A stretch of 64,000 bases of DNA from Lachnospiraceae bacterium. GTDB lineage: Bacteria > Bacillota > Clostridia > Lachnospirales > Lachnospiraceae. This document shows positions 35,079 through 44,856 of this stretch, piece after piece (within the stretch, counting starts at the first letter, position 1; each line of letters begins with the position of its first letter). The notes under the pieces were generated by a model. It saw only the letters and a list, made by a program, of their open reading frames with translations. It was not told the origin of the DNA and ran no database searches. Location of the stretch: assembly GCA_017938285.1 (NCBI GenBank), contig JAGBBW010000138.1, positions 1 through 64,000 on the forward strand, given 5' to 3'. Made by a program: the position numbers and the translations under genes.

Positions 35079-37280
35079 CTACAGCATAATATCCTCCCGG
35101 AGTCCCTCAAAGTCCAGATAATCCTCAATAAACTGCTTCCGCAAAAGTTCCCATGGCACAAACTCATTATATTTGCCGTCAATCCGCACCTTTTCGGGCA
35201 GCGGCAGACGGTATAAATCCAGGTCATTTTTCAGGATATCCCGGATTATCTGTTCCAGTTCTTCCTTCGTTCCCCGGAAGATTACTTCCAGATACACTGC
35301 TCTGCTCCATGGCAGCTTATTCACAATCCCACGCTGTAACAGAGCATAGTGCAGCGTCATCAGCTGCCTTGTGCCAACCCATGGGAAAATGGCAAACTTT
35401 TTATCCGACAGTGGTGTCACCAGATGATCCAGAATACCGCTGTTACGGGTAATATACTGGATTTCTGCCAGGCGCTCTTTGCAACGGTCGCTCAAATATG
35501 GGTAAAGGGTATCTTCTTTCAGGACACTGCGTATTTTCCGCACCAGTACGGTATGCAGGTCAGCATTGAAGTCCACATCCCAGTCTACTACAGAAATGCC
35601 GGGAACCTTTTTTACAAAAATGACTTTGGACTTGGCGTTCACCTCTACCGTTTCCCAGGAAAGGCCAGCCAGGGCAAACCGGGTTCCCACCGGGTACACC
35701 TTATCCACCGTGCCAATGGTACGGTTTTCGTCCTTTACTAACAGGTATTCCGGAGCAAGAAAGACGGTCAGGAATTTGTGGCTGTTGACCACCTTTTCTC
35801 CCTCTCTGCCAATCATCAGCCCGCCATGCTCCGTGCGCTGCAGCTGGTCTATATCAAGCATATGCAAAAGAAGCTTTTTATAGTCCTCCTGCGGAATATG
35901 CCGGAAGGCCCCAAGAGCCAGTACACTCTGTGCAAGCGCTGCCGCTGACATTTCACCATTGCTCTTTAAGCAGCTCATGGTCTGATGATACAACAGGTTA
36001 TAGGCATGCTTTAATGGTGGAATCGGTTCAATCCAGTGGTCCCGCAGGTAAATTTCTATAATGGCAACGGTCCTGACAAAGTCCCAGTTAATCGGTCCCA
36101 GTACATCCCCGGAATTGATTTTTATGCTTTCCACAAAGGTAAACAGAAGCTGCGGCACCTGTCCTCTGCGCCCACAGCGTCCCAGTCGCTGGGCGAAACT
36201 GGACACACTTAATGGCGCACCAATCTGCACCGCCTGGTCCAGGGAACCGATATCAATGCCCAGCTCCAATGTTACGGTAGCTCCGGTGACAATCTTTTCA
36301 TCCGCTGACTTCATTTCGTCCTCGGTACTTTCCCGAATCAGCGCAGAAACGTTGCCGTGGTGTACCCGGTACACATCCGGAGCCTTATTTTTCAGCGCAA
36401 TTTCCTTTAAATGCGCCATGACAAATTCGGTTTCTTCCCTGCTGTTGGTGAAAATAATCGTCTTCTTGTCCAACGTCTGCTTAAACAGATACTCGTAATG
36501 CTCCCGGTCCCCAATTTCGTTAAAAGAACTGCCATTTCCGGTCTCCCTGCCATCATATTCGTCCACATCCCGCTTGTCGGCATAATTAACAAACCTCTCC
36601 ACATGCAGGCGGACCCGCTTTTTTCCTTCGTCTGTTACCGGAGAAGCACACTTTCGTCCCGTGCCGGTGTTTAACCATTCCTCTGCCAGGGACAAATCCC
36701 CCAGCGTTGCCGACAGACCGATTCTCCGTGGATTGACCCCTGTCAGTTTCATCAGCCGTTCCAGCACACAAAGCAGCTGGACGCCCCGCACATCCCGCAT
36801 AAAATAATGCACTTCGTCAATAATCACATAACGCAAATCAGAAAACAGGGACATACAGGCACCCCGTTTATTTGTAATCAGACTTTCCAGCGACTCCGGG
36901 GTAATCTGCAGAATCCCCTCCGGGTTCTTCACCAGCTTCTGCTTCTGGGTCTGGGATGCGTCCCCGTGCCACTTTGTCACCGGAATATTGGAATCCAGCA
37001 GCAGCTGGTCCAGCCGCTTGAACTGGTCGTTAATCAGTGCCTTCAACGGAGAAATATACAGTACTCCCACAGAGGCAGACGGATGCTCATACAGCTCCGT
37101 CAGCACCGGAAGAAAGGCCGCCTCCGTCTTGCCGGAGGCCGTCCCGGAAGACAGCAGCAGATTGTCATCGCTGTCAAAAATTATCTCACAGGCCGCCACC
37201 TGGTTTGCCCTGAGCTCCTCCCATTCATTCCGGTAAATATAATCCTGGATAAAGGGAGCCAGTCGGTAAAAAACGTTCAT
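35079..37280 (-). CDS. Superfamily 2 DEAD/DEAH helicase, SngC-like
   Basis: 733-aa Lhr-like SF2 helicase. Motif I GTASGKT (46-52), motif Ia ISPLKAL, motif II DEVH (155-158), motif III LSATLGDL, and in RecA2 IIFTNSREETEFV, TLELGIDIG and the arginine-finger motif QRLGRCGRRG. A C-terminal region of about 300 residues follows and has no nuclease signature that I can see. It is the third gene of the operon and starts 4 bases after the ATPase stop, with GAGGTG as RBS. With a TerB protein and a P-loop ATPase this matches the composition of Shango anti-phage systems. Confidence 0.85.
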   Translation of the reverse strand: MNVFYRLAPFIQDYIYRNEWEELRANQVAACEIIFDSDDNLLLSSGTASGKTEAAFLPVLTELYEHPSASVGVLYISPLKALINDQFKRLDQLLLDSNIPVTKWHGDASQTQKQKLVKNPEGILQITPESLESLITNKRGACMSLFSDLRYVIIDEVHYFMRDVRGVQLLCVLERLMKLTGVNPRRIGLSATLGDLSLAEEWLNTGTGRKCASPVTDEGKKRVRLHVERFVNYADKRDVDEYDGRETGNGSSFNEIGDREHYEYLFKQTLDKKTIIFTNSREETEFVMAHLKEIALKNKAPDVYRVHHGNVSALIRESTEDEMKSADEKIVTGATVTLELGIDIGSLDQAVQIGAPLSVSSFAQRLGRCGRRGQVPQLLFTFVESIKINSGDVLGPINWDFVRTVAIIEIYLRDHWIEPIPPLKHAYNLLYHQTMSCLKSNGEMSAAALAQSVLALGAFRHIPQEDYKKLLLHMLDIDQLQRTEHGGLMIGREGEKVVNSHKFLTVFLAPEYLLVKDENRTIGTVDKVYPVGTRFALAGLSWETVEVNAKSKVIFVKKVPGISVVDWDVDFNADLHTVLVRKIRSVLKEDTLYPYLSDRCKERLAEIQYITRNSGILDHLVTPLSDKKFAIFPWVGTRQLMTLHYALLQRGIVNKLPWSRAVYLEVIFRGTKEELEQIIRDILKNDLDLYRLPLPEKVRIDGKYNEFVPWELLRKQFIEDYLDFEGLREDIML

Positions 37281-37283
37281 ATA

Positions 37284-38603
37284 TTACACCTCAAATTCCA
37301 GAAATTCCTCCTGAATTTCCTCGTCCGGCACTCCGCCCTTTGCCATGGCAAAGCTGTTGCTGCCTAAAATTTCCGCAATCGTCTTTTGCGGATTCTGGTG
37401 CAGAATATTTAACAGCTCGATAAAATCACGGATAATTTCTCTAGGCGTAATGTGGGTTTCCGCACCCACGCGGTTGTATTCCACCGTGAGAAAATACACC
37501 AGATCTTCCTGTGTCATGGCAGGCTCATAGTGGTACAGCTGGGCATGGATATGCAGCAGCTTTTCTACCAGAATGTACATTTCCTCCTGGGAAAGCATTT
37601 TAAGCCGTATAATCGGTGCGGACATATCCTTTACATCTGCCGTGGCAAAATGTCCTTCCGCCAGACGGGACCGCAGCGCCTCATAGCTGAATACACCCTT
37701 ATACTTGTCCTCAATACACTGGGGCGTGCCGCCCATCAGAAAACCGATGTGCTTTGCCTTTCCCTGCAAAACATCATTATACATCGTCAAAATCTTCTCA
37801 TAATTATTTGCTCTGGTAATGGAGTTTGGAATCTTAAAAATATTCACCAGCTCATCAATCACCACCAGCATCCCCTTATATCCGGCACCTACTAAAAAAG
37901 CAGCAAACAGCTTTAAAAAATCATACCAGGTTTCGTCTGTCACAATAAAATTGATACCTAAATCCTCTTTTGCTTCTTTTCTGGTAGCATACTCGCCCCG
38001 GAACCATTTCAGCACGTTGGACTTTAAGGCACTGTCATCCTCCTTGTAGGCCTTCCAGTACAGAACCACCGCCTTGGCAAATTCAAACCCGTTTACCATG
38101 CCCTCCAGGGAACCTGCCACCGCATAAATCTGCCGCTCCACCAGCTTGTCAAACTCCTCACCCTCTGCCTCCTGTTCTGTCTTTACCGCCATCTGAATGC
38201 CGGAAATCCACTTTTCCAGCACAAGCGGTAAAGCCCCGCCATCCGGCTTGGACTTGGTGGAAAGGTTCTGAATCAGCTCCTTGTAAGTAGCCAGCCCCTG
38301 TCCCTTCGTCCCGGCAAATCTCCGCTCCGGTGATAAGTCTGCGTCCACCACCGCAAATCCCTTGGCTGTGGCATAATTACGGATAGTCTGAAGCAGAAAG
38401 CTTTTGCCGCTTCCGTACTTGCCCACAATGAAACGGAAGGAAGCACTGCCTTCCTCAATCATTTCGATATCATGCAAAATTGCGGCAATTTCCTGGGTGC
38501 GGCCTACCGTAATATACTCCAGCCCTGTCCGCGGTACCACACCGCCCTTCAATGCATTCATTAAAACATTTGCTATTCTTGTCGGTACCTGCTTTGTCAT
38601 CAT
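37284..38603 (-). CDS. P-loop ATPase of the TerB-helicase operon (BrxD/SngB-like)
   Basis: 439-aa ATP-binding protein with Walker A VGKYGSGKS (60-68) and Walker B MLVVIDELVNIF (about 245-256). A C-terminal helical region follows (THITPREIIRDFIELLNIL). This type of ATPase (DUF2791-like) is found with BREX type helicases and in Shango-like loci, where it is thought to couple DNA recognition to the helicase. Start overlaps the TerB gene stop (ATGA). A second ATG follows directly. Confidence 0.82.
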   Translation of the reverse strand: MMTKQVPTRIANVLMNALKGGVVPRTGLEYITVGRTQEIAAILHDIEMIEEGSASFRFIVGKYGSGKSFLLQTIRNYATAKGFAVVDADLSPERRFAGTKGQGLATYKELIQNLSTKSKPDGGALPLVLEKWISGIQMAVKTEQEAEGEEFDKLVERQIYAVAGSLEGMVNGFEFAKAVVLYWKAYKEDDSALKSNVLKWFRGEYATRKEAKEDLGINFIVTDETWYDFLKLFAAFLVGAGYKGMLVVIDELVNIFKIPNSITRANNYEKILTMYNDVLQGKAKHIGFLMGGTPQCIEDKYKGVFSYEALRSRLAEGHFATADVKDMSAPIIRLKMLSQEEMYILVEKLLHIHAQLYHYEPAMTQEDLVYFLTVEYNRVGAETHITPREIIRDFIELLNILHQNPQKTIAEILGSNSFAMAKGGVPDEEIQEEFLEFEV

Positions 38604-40237
38604 CCTTCCACCAGCTCCCTTACTTCTTCTATATAATCCTCATAAATCATGAATTCTTCGTCCAACAGGGCATCCCCTACGGCGTCCATCGCTTTTTCAT
38701 TAATCCCATCAACCAGAACCTCCAGCATAATGCCCTGGGCATCGGCAAAGCCCTTTAAATCACCGGAACCGGAGCATATCAGTACCAGCGCCTGTCGTTC
38801 CGTTTCCGTCAGGGACCGGTTTAATTCTTCCCATGGACCGTCCTTCTCCACGCTTTCCCTGTTCCCACTGCCGTCCTTCTTCCATTGCTCCGTTCCTTTC
38901 CCTGTTTCCGGCTGTTTCACCACACAAAAGCTCCACTCTTCCTCCTCCGGCACCGTCAGCTTCTCCTGGGTCATATATGCCTCTTCCCGGATTCGCTGCA
39001 GTATACCTGGGTCCACCTTTACCACTGTTTTCGTGCTTTCCCGGTATACCTCTGTCACGGTGTCCGTCACCAGCCGTTCCAGGGAGCTTCCTGCGTTTTC
39101 CAGCATCTGCACTGCCTCGTGGCTCACCGCAGCCACATCTGCCCGGAGTTTATGCTTATAGCCTGTCAGCCTTCGCAGCACTGCCTCTGTCTGCTTAAAT
39201 ACATAACCTAACAGCTTTTTCCCCCGCTCTGTGGTAATCACGCTGCTAAAGGCCCATTCATTCCGGCTGCACACATAAATTTCCTTCTGGGAAATCATTA
39301 CCGTCCGGTCCGGCTGACTGTTCCACGGGAAAAACAGGGAATCCCGGAAGGGCTGCCAGGCTGCCATGTGCTTCATCGGCTGGAAAATAGTGTCTTCTAA
39401 AGACACTCCGTTTTCCGCAAGCACTGTAGAAAGCCGCGCCATCACCAGGTCGAAGCAGTCACGAATGAGCGTTTCTTTCTCTTCGGTAAAAAACGCTGAT
39501 TTGCGGATATCATACTTCGACACGCGGTAAAACAGTTCAAACCGGTCCTCCTCTGCCAGTTCCGGATAAAATTCCTGCAATCCCACACCTTCTACAAACT
39601 CCCGGAAAGAATGGGGCAGGTCATAATAAATGTGATAATCCTTAATCCAGCCCGGAACGTGGTTGTCTATGGCAGCATCTAACTCCCGGTACTCCTGCCA
39701 GAAAAACATCAGCTGCTCCAGTCCCTCCAGAGGACCTTCCACACCGATATTTGTAATCAGCTCATACAAATATAAATAGGCATAGGACAGTGACGTTTTC
39801 CCAACCACACCCTGACGCACCCTGGTGCGCCATGTAAAATAAGTACGAAGCTGCTCGTATCCCATCATCTGGTAATTTGGAAAGTAGGAAGAATACTCTG
39901 CCTCTTCCTCATACGAGTCTTCAAAATCCTGCATAAACACACCCTGCTTGTAAAAAATCCGGGCATTCTCCCACTGTACCCGCCTGTCATAAAATTTATT
40001 GCTGGAATACAGATTTTGACGGTAATTCCGGGCAATATCCCGCATTCGGTCAAACCGCTCCCGCACCTCATCCCGCACCGGAGGCTCAATCTTCTGGGAT
40101 TTCAGGACAAATCTGCCCACTCCCGGAAATGGACCGGCGTCATATTCTATTTCATAATACTCCTCCTGCCCAAAGGATTCTTTCTGTTCAGGACGCTTAA
40201 ACGCATCATATTTTTTATCTGAATTATCCTTGTCCAT
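38600..40237 (-). CDS. TerB_N/TerB_C domain protein, SngA-like
   Basis: 545 aa. A TerB-N-like domain is seen at about 95-215 (YSSYFPNYQMMGYEQLRTYF, WRTRVRQG, LYLYELITNIG) and a TerB-C-like segment at the C-terminus (SLTETERQALVLI ... VDGINEKAMDAVGDALLDEE ... EDYIEEV). Between them is a long helical region. TerB-N/C proteins have been linked by comparative genomics to helicase-ATPase DNA-processing systems. First gene of the three-gene operon; GGAG lies 4 bases before the ATG. Confidence 0.8.
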   Translation of the reverse strand: MDKDNSDKKYDAFKRPEQKESFGQEEYYEIEYDAGPFPGVGRFVLKSQKIEPPVRDEVRERFDRMRDIARNYRQNLYSSNKFYDRRVQWENARIFYKQGVFMQDFEDSYEEEAEYSSYFPNYQMMGYEQLRTYFTWRTRVRQGVVGKTSLSYAYLYLYELITNIGVEGPLEGLEQLMFFWQEYRELDAAIDNHVPGWIKDYHIYYDLPHSFREFVEGVGLQEFYPELAEEDRFELFYRVSKYDIRKSAFFTEEKETLIRDCFDLVMARLSTVLAENGVSLEDTIFQPMKHMAAWQPFRDSLFFPWNSQPDRTVMISQKEIYVCSRNEWAFSSVITTERGKKLLGYVFKQTEAVLRRLTGYKHKLRADVAAVSHEAVQMLENAGSSLERLVTDTVTEVYRESTKTVVKVDPGILQRIREEAYMTQEKLTVPEEEEWSFCVVKQPETGKGTEQWKKDGSGNRESVEKDGPWEELNRSLTETERQALVLICSGSGDLKGFADAQGIMLEVLVDGINEKAMDAVGDALLDEEFMIYEDYIEEVRELVEG

Positions 40238-40332
40238 TGTACTCCACCTGCCGGTTTTAAAATCGAACTTCTGTTCTTATTATACCTGTTTTCCCATTAA
40301 AAAGCAATCCGTTAAATTGAATAAAATTTCAT

Positions 40333-40394
40333 AAAAAACACCGGAACAATTCCAGACAGCGAATGTTGCCAAACGCCCGGAATCATGCCGGTGT
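40333..40394 (-). terminator. Terminator after the GGDEF-EAL gene
   Basis: On the minus strand ACACCGG pairs with CCGGTGT across a branched loop that has further ATTCC/GGAAT pairing, followed by TTTTTTATG. Confidence 0.75.
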
Positions 40395-40448
40395 CCTGTT
40401 ATCTTTTATTGCCTTTCCTCAGCGGTTCCCTGATTTTTCAGTGTCTTT

Positions 40449-42377
40449 TCAGCCAAACGCAATAAAATTATCTTTTGCCACATAGGACCGGTGTAAATCC
40501 CTGATAAAATCATAGTCCTTGACTTCATTATAAAACACAAGTTCACAAATATTTCCCATAAAGGATGGCTGATAAATATCGCCTCCCAGCATTACCAGTG
40601 TTACAAAACGGTTGGTCGGAATATTCTCCAGACGTCCTACCGGCTCACCATTAATAAAAACCATGGCACTTTCTGTTTTTGCGTTATACGTAGCCACGTA
40701 ATGATACCAGATATTTTCCCTCAGCTGGCAGGCTGTAATATCATACCATCCACTGACCGCCCTGGCATCACGGATACGGAAGGAAGAATTTCCGTCCCAT
40801 GCGTAAGGAACCACGCTGGCAAAACCACTTTCAAACTTGACATACAGTGCCGCACTCCAGGCAACAGAAGCCTGGGGCCGTATCCACATGGAAACCGTAA
40901 AACTGTCATTCACCAGCACTTCATTCGGCAGAATCACCAGATTCTGTTCCTGCGGACCGCCTGGAAAGTACATGGAGCCACTGTCTGAAAAAATACCCTG
41001 GCCAAAAAACAGTCCCTGACCTACAATCTTTCCTTTCAGACTTCCATCTTCTGATGTCAGGCTGCCATTAAACCGGAACGTGTAATTATCCTTGGAATTC
41101 CCGATATATTCTTCCGCAAACATATAAAACTCATTCAGCGGCAGTGGCTTAGCATAGAAAAATCCCTGGGCAATCTGACATCCACAGCTGATAATAAAAT
41201 TTACCTGCTCCTTTGTCTCTATTCCTTCTGTCACCACATCCATTTTTAAATCTTTACATAATGTAATAATGTTGCGCAATACCGTCTTTCCCCTGTTGTC
41301 ATTGGAAGAAGACTGCAAAAAGCCACGGTCAATCTTTACGGTATCCACCGGCAGGTCTTTCAAGAGGTACAAAGCCGAAAAACCGGAACCAAAATCATCA
41401 ATGGAAACCAGAAAGCCTTTTTTCTTTAAAATTCCTACCACAGCAATCAGTTCATCACTGTCTTTAATAAATGTGCTTTCTGTAATTTCAATTTCCAGTT
41501 CTTTTGTATCTACCTGGTATTTCTGCGCTGTTTCCTCCAGCTTATCCGGAAACTTTCTGTCATACAAATGCAGTCGGGACATATTTACTGAAATAGGAAT
41601 GTGCTCATATTTTGTTCCCTTCCAGGAACTCTTGATTTTACACATCTGCTCGTATACATACATATCCAGCCGGGAAATAAATCCATTTTTTTCAAACAGA
41701 CCAATATACATTTTGGGCGGCCGTATCCCTTCTGTCGGATGTACCCATCTCGACAGTGCTTCCACGCCGCAAAGCTCTGAAGTTACCATATTTACTTTCG
41801 GCTGCAGATAAATATGAAATTCCCCATTTTCCAGGGCAGCTTCCATTTCTGCTTCTATTTTCTTGCTGATTTCAAAGGTGGAATCCAATGCGCTGTACAG
41901 CATATACTGGTTTTTTCCATTGCATTTTGCCTGATACATGGCAGTATCACACTTTGCCAGAATATCATCCAGCGGCTGCCGGACATCCTGGTCCCGGATA
42001 ACACCCACACTTAAGGAAATCAGAGAAAGTACATCCTGCCGGAAATCCATCTCTTTAAAATCTGCAATCAGCTGCTCTGCCAGTCCTGTAACCTCATCCT
42101 CCGGCATGGTTCCATCCAGCAGGACAACAAATTCATCTCCTCCCAGACGTGAAATAAACCCACCTTTTCCACATTCCTTCTGAAGAAAATTTGCAATACA
42201 GACCAGGAGCTGATCCCCCATATTGTGACCATGAATATCATTTACTTTCTTGAAATTATCCACATCCAGAAACATTGCATGAATCCGGCTGGTCTGCTCC
42301 TTATCGAGGTAAAACTGGTACAGACTCCGCCGGTTCGGCAAATTCGTCAAATAATCCCTTTCCATGTATTCCATCAT
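40449..42377 (-). CDS. GGDEF-EAL c-di-GMP enzyme with C-terminal LamG/concanavalin-like domain
   Basis: 642 aa without signal peptide or transmembrane helix. The GGDEF domain (about 5-165) retains RLGGDEF (79-83). The EAL domain (about 175-425) retains VEALSRW (EAL 206-208), SVNMS, EITES, SIDDFGSG, VKIDRGF and TEGIE, so phosphodiesterase activity is expected. The last approximately 210 residues look like a LamG jelly roll: FRFNGSLTSEDG, FTVSMWIRP, WYHYVATYNAKTESAMVFINGEPVG and FMGNICELVFYNEV. LamG domains normally bind glycans outside cells, so fusion to a soluble c-di-GMP enzyme is unusual. GGAGAAGGC precedes the ATG and a good promoter lies about 110 bases upstream. Confidence 0.88.
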   Translation of the reverse strand: MMEYMERDYLTNLPNRRSLYQFYLDKEQTSRIHAMFLDVDNFKKVNDIHGHNMGDQLLVCIANFLQKECGKGGFISRLGGDEFVVLLDGTMPEDEVTGLAEQLIADFKEMDFRQDVLSLISLSVGVIRDQDVRQPLDDILAKCDTAMYQAKCNGKNQYMLYSALDSTFEISKKIEAEMEAALENGEFHIYLQPKVNMVTSELCGVEALSRWVHPTEGIRPPKMYIGLFEKNGFISRLDMYVYEQMCKIKSSWKGTKYEHIPISVNMSRLHLYDRKFPDKLEETAQKYQVDTKELEIEITESTFIKDSDELIAVVGILKKKGFLVSIDDFGSGFSALYLLKDLPVDTVKIDRGFLQSSSNDNRGKTVLRNIITLCKDLKMDVVTEGIETKEQVNFIISCGCQIAQGFFYAKPLPLNEFYMFAEEYIGNSKDNYTFRFNGSLTSEDGSLKGKIVGQGLFFGQGIFSDSGSMYFPGGPQEQNLVILPNEVLVNDSFTVSMWIRPQASVAWSAALYVKFESGFASVVPYAWDGNSSFRIRDARAVSGWYDITACQLRENIWYHYVATYNAKTESAMVFINGEPVGRLENIPTNRFVTLVMLGGDIYQPSFMGNICELVFYNEVKDYDFIRDLHRSYVAKDNFIAFG

Positions 42378-42484
42378 GCCTTCTCCTCATCCAATCTGAT
42401 TTATCAACGCAACTGTATTCCAATCGTACGTCCTGTTTCCTAACCCCTGTACCAAACAGAACGTGCAGTCTATGTCTTTCTTCT

Positions 42485-42513
42485 ATTGTATCTTACCAAA
42501 GGAAATAAGTCAA
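42485..42513 (-). promoter_or_regulatory. Promoter of the GGDEF-EAL-LamG gene
   Basis: TTGACT (42508-42513) and TACAAT (42485-42490) with a 17-base spacer on the minus strand. Confidence 0.7.
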
Positions 42514-42539
42514 TAAACGTTCCAAAAACAACCAGCTTA

Positions 42540-42568
42540 TTGACAACAAACCAAAAGAAGCATAAAAT
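42540..42568 (+). promoter_or_regulatory. Promoter of the large lipoprotein gene
   Basis: TTGACA (42540-42545) and TAAAAT (42563-42568) with a 17-base spacer, 45 bases before the start; divergent from the preceding promoter with 26 bases between them. Confidence 0.7.
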
Positions 42569-42612
42569 AAGTGCTGTATCTCAATTTTTACGATTTTATG
42601 AGGAGGATAACG

Positions 42613-44691
42613 ATGAAGAAAAAATTATTGAGTATGTTTCTCCTGCTGACACTGCTTTTTACGTCAGCCTGCAATAAGGAGAAAACGGCAGATCCTACAC
42701 CAACTGCCACACCAACAGCTACAGAAGCTCCAACTGCAACCCCAACACCAACTCCGACCCCGGTTCCTGAAAACAAGGCACTTGCTGCCCTGCAGAGTCT
42801 GTCTGATTCCGTGGAATATCTGCTGGAGTACACTCCGGAAGAAACCGTGGATTACAGTAACGGTATCGGTATGGATATGACCATGGACTTAACCATCAAT
42901 TCTGAAATTATGGGACTTTTTGGTCTGACCGGTATAGATACTATCGGTATGAATGGAAGTTTTGACATCAAGGATACCCTGGCAGGTAATTTTGATTTTT
43001 CTTTAGGTGAAACAGAACTTCTGAACTTCCAGATGCTCACCGACATGAACCAGTTCTTTTTTAACCTGCCAAAATACTCTGACCAGTATGCAGGATTTTC
43101 TTTAGAAGAACTGTTAGATTCCACCGGGGAAACACTGGAGTGGGAAGAGGTGGAATCTCCTTCTGCCTCCGGTCTGTTGTCTGATGACGCTTACCAGGTC
43201 ATCCGTACAAACACCACCATTGATTCTGCCAGCCTTACTACAGGTGAAGACATGGTAGAACTTATTTCTACTTATTTAAAGCGTTTTATAGATTGTTTCC
43301 AGCCACAGGAAGGCAGCGAGGAAGCTGTTTCCATCGGTACCGGTGACTATACCATGACCGGTGAAAAGCACACCGTCAGCGCTTCTGCCACAGACCTTCA
43401 GGCAGTCATCGATGCAATGGCGGCAGATCCTTTAACACCGGCAGAACTTGCCACAGAACTGGATACCATTGTCTTTGAAAACTTCAACAGCTTTGTTATG
43501 AACTACTATGTTGACGAAAACGGTTCCTTTGCATGGGAAATTTATCCTGATACACAGGCTTCCAAGCCGGTAGTTTTCATCAGTGTTCCTGCCGGTTTCT
43601 GCCTTTATAGTTCCGACAATGGTACCGATGACATTGCTTTCTACTCTGTAACCACCGGTGAAGGCAGCGGTACTCTTACTGTTCCGGCTGCAGCAGAAGG
43701 AGAATCCGACATCTCCGTAGAATACCATATGAAGGACGAAAACAATATTTCCGTTCATATGCTTGCTGATACCATGGAATTAACCATGGAGGTATCTAAA
43801 ACCGGTGACTCCTTAAAATACGATTACACTGTTGTTGTCGATGGCATCTCCATCGTTATGGAAGCCACTGTTGTTTCCCAGAAAGAAGCGGATCTCTCCC
43901 TCAGCATTGCTTCCTATGGTATGCTGATTGCTACCCTTGATGTGCAGGCAGACTTCCGTGATTATACCGAAATTCCAATGCCTCAGGAATCTGTTGACCT
44001 GGATACCTGGACAGCAAATCTGGACATGGAAACATTTTCCGCTGATTTAGAACAGCTGATGACAGATTATCCGGCGCTGGCTGATCTTTTCCTTGGTTCC
44101 GGGGAAGAAGAAGATTACGTATTACCAGAAGACGAAGAACCTTTTATTCTGGATGAAAACTACAGTGATGAATTCATGAACATGACCGGATATAACATTG
44201 ACGAAAATGGTTTTGTCTTCTTTATTCCACTGGAAGAAGAAGTTCTTGCTATAGGCAAGCCTTCTACCGGCTACGACAGATATCCGGTTTCTGATGAAGT
44301 ACGCCAGAAACTGTTAAATCTGGGAGCAAAAACTTTTCCTACTATGACACCGGAAGTATACACCAATTACACCATCTCCGGCTTTGTAGAAGATAATAAC
44401 GTTTGCAGTCATTATATGGAAGAACATATTTATCTTCTTAACGAAAACTATGATGCATACTGCGGTATTGCTTTTGATGCAATTTCCCACGAACTGCTTC
44501 AGATTTCTATTTTCCATAAAACTCCGGAAGAAGCTCTTTCCTTCATCAATGAAGCACTGGCAATTCTTGGACTTGAAGCTGCTACTCTGGAGGACCTGAA
44601 CAATTATGCTTCCAGAGGAGATCTTTACTTATACGGATTTGAAGATGACCTCTGCTATGGAGCCTCAATTATGGTAACACCAGAAGAATAA
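42613..44691 (+). CDS. Large secreted lipoprotein of unknown function
   Basis: 692 aa. A type II signal peptide (MKKKLLSMFLLLTLLFTSAC, lipidated C20) is followed by a Pro/Thr/Ala spacer (about 27-52) typical of lachnospiral surface lipoproteins. The body is acidic and beta-rich, with weak internal similarity between the two halves of the first 450 residues that recalls lipoprotein carrier-like barrels, and a separate C-terminal domain (about 515-692). I recognise no catalytic motif. The start at 42613 has AGGAGG 6 bases upstream. Own promoter and terminator. Confidence 0.85.
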   Translation: MKKKLLSMFLLLTLLFTSACNKEKTADPTPTATPTATEAPTATPTPTPTPVPENKALAALQSLSDSVEYLLEYTPEETVDYSNGIGMDMTMDLTINSEIMGLFGLTGIDTIGMNGSFDIKDTLAGNFDFSLGETELLNFQMLTDMNQFFFNLPKYSDQYAGFSLEELLDSTGETLEWEEVESPSASGLLSDDAYQVIRTNTTIDSASLTTGEDMVELISTYLKRFIDCFQPQEGSEEAVSIGTGDYTMTGEKHTVSASATDLQAVIDAMAADPLTPAELATELDTIVFENFNSFVMNYYVDENGSFAWEIYPDTQASKPVVFISVPAGFCLYSSDNGTDDIAFYSVTTGEGSGTLTVPAAAEGESDISVEYHMKDENNISVHMLADTMELTMEVSKTGDSLKYDYTVVVDGISIVMEATVVSQKEADLSLSIASYGMLIATLDVQADFRDYTEIPMPQESVDLDTWTANLDMETFSADLEQLMTDYPALADLFLGSGEEEDYVLPEDEEPFILDENYSDEFMNMTGYNIDENGFVFFIPLEEEVLAIGKPSTGYDRYPVSDEVRQKLLNLGAKTFPTMTPEVYTNYTISGFVEDNNVCSHYMEEHIYLLNENYDAYCGIAFDAISHELLQISIFHKTPEEALSFINEALAILGLEAATLEDLNNYASRGDLYLYGFEDDLCYGASIMVTPEE

Positions 44692-44702
44692 ACAGGCATA
44701 AT

Positions 44703-44750
44703 AAAACCTACCGCACCATCCTGCAAATCAGCAGATGCGGTAGGTTTTTT
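44703..44750 (+). terminator. Terminator after the lipoprotein gene
   Basis: AAAACCTACCGCA pairs with TGCGGTAGGTTTT, followed by TT. Confidence 0.85.
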
Positions 44751-44786
44751 ATGATATAGGAAAGTTCAAAGGCTTTTCTCCTGTAA

Positions 44787-44826
44787 CCTAAAAACACCGC
44801 AACAGCCTTTCGACCGTTACGGTGTC
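44787..44826 (-). terminator. Terminator of the rpsF-ssb-rpsR operon
   Basis: On the minus strand ACACCG-AAC-G... pairs with ...C-GTT-CGGTGT, followed by TTTTAGG. Confidence 0.8.
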
Positions 44827-44856
44827 TATAAAATCTCTTATAAAATTATAAAGAAA

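Noticed and set aside
36807..37367. 186-codon open frame on the plus strand
   Set aside because: Antisense to the helicase and ATPase genes with clear Walker motifs; no RBS.
35079..40237. BREX assignment for the TerB-ATPase-helicase operon
   Set aside because: No BrxL, PglZ, BrxA/B or methyltransferase gene is present; the three-gene composition fits Shango better.
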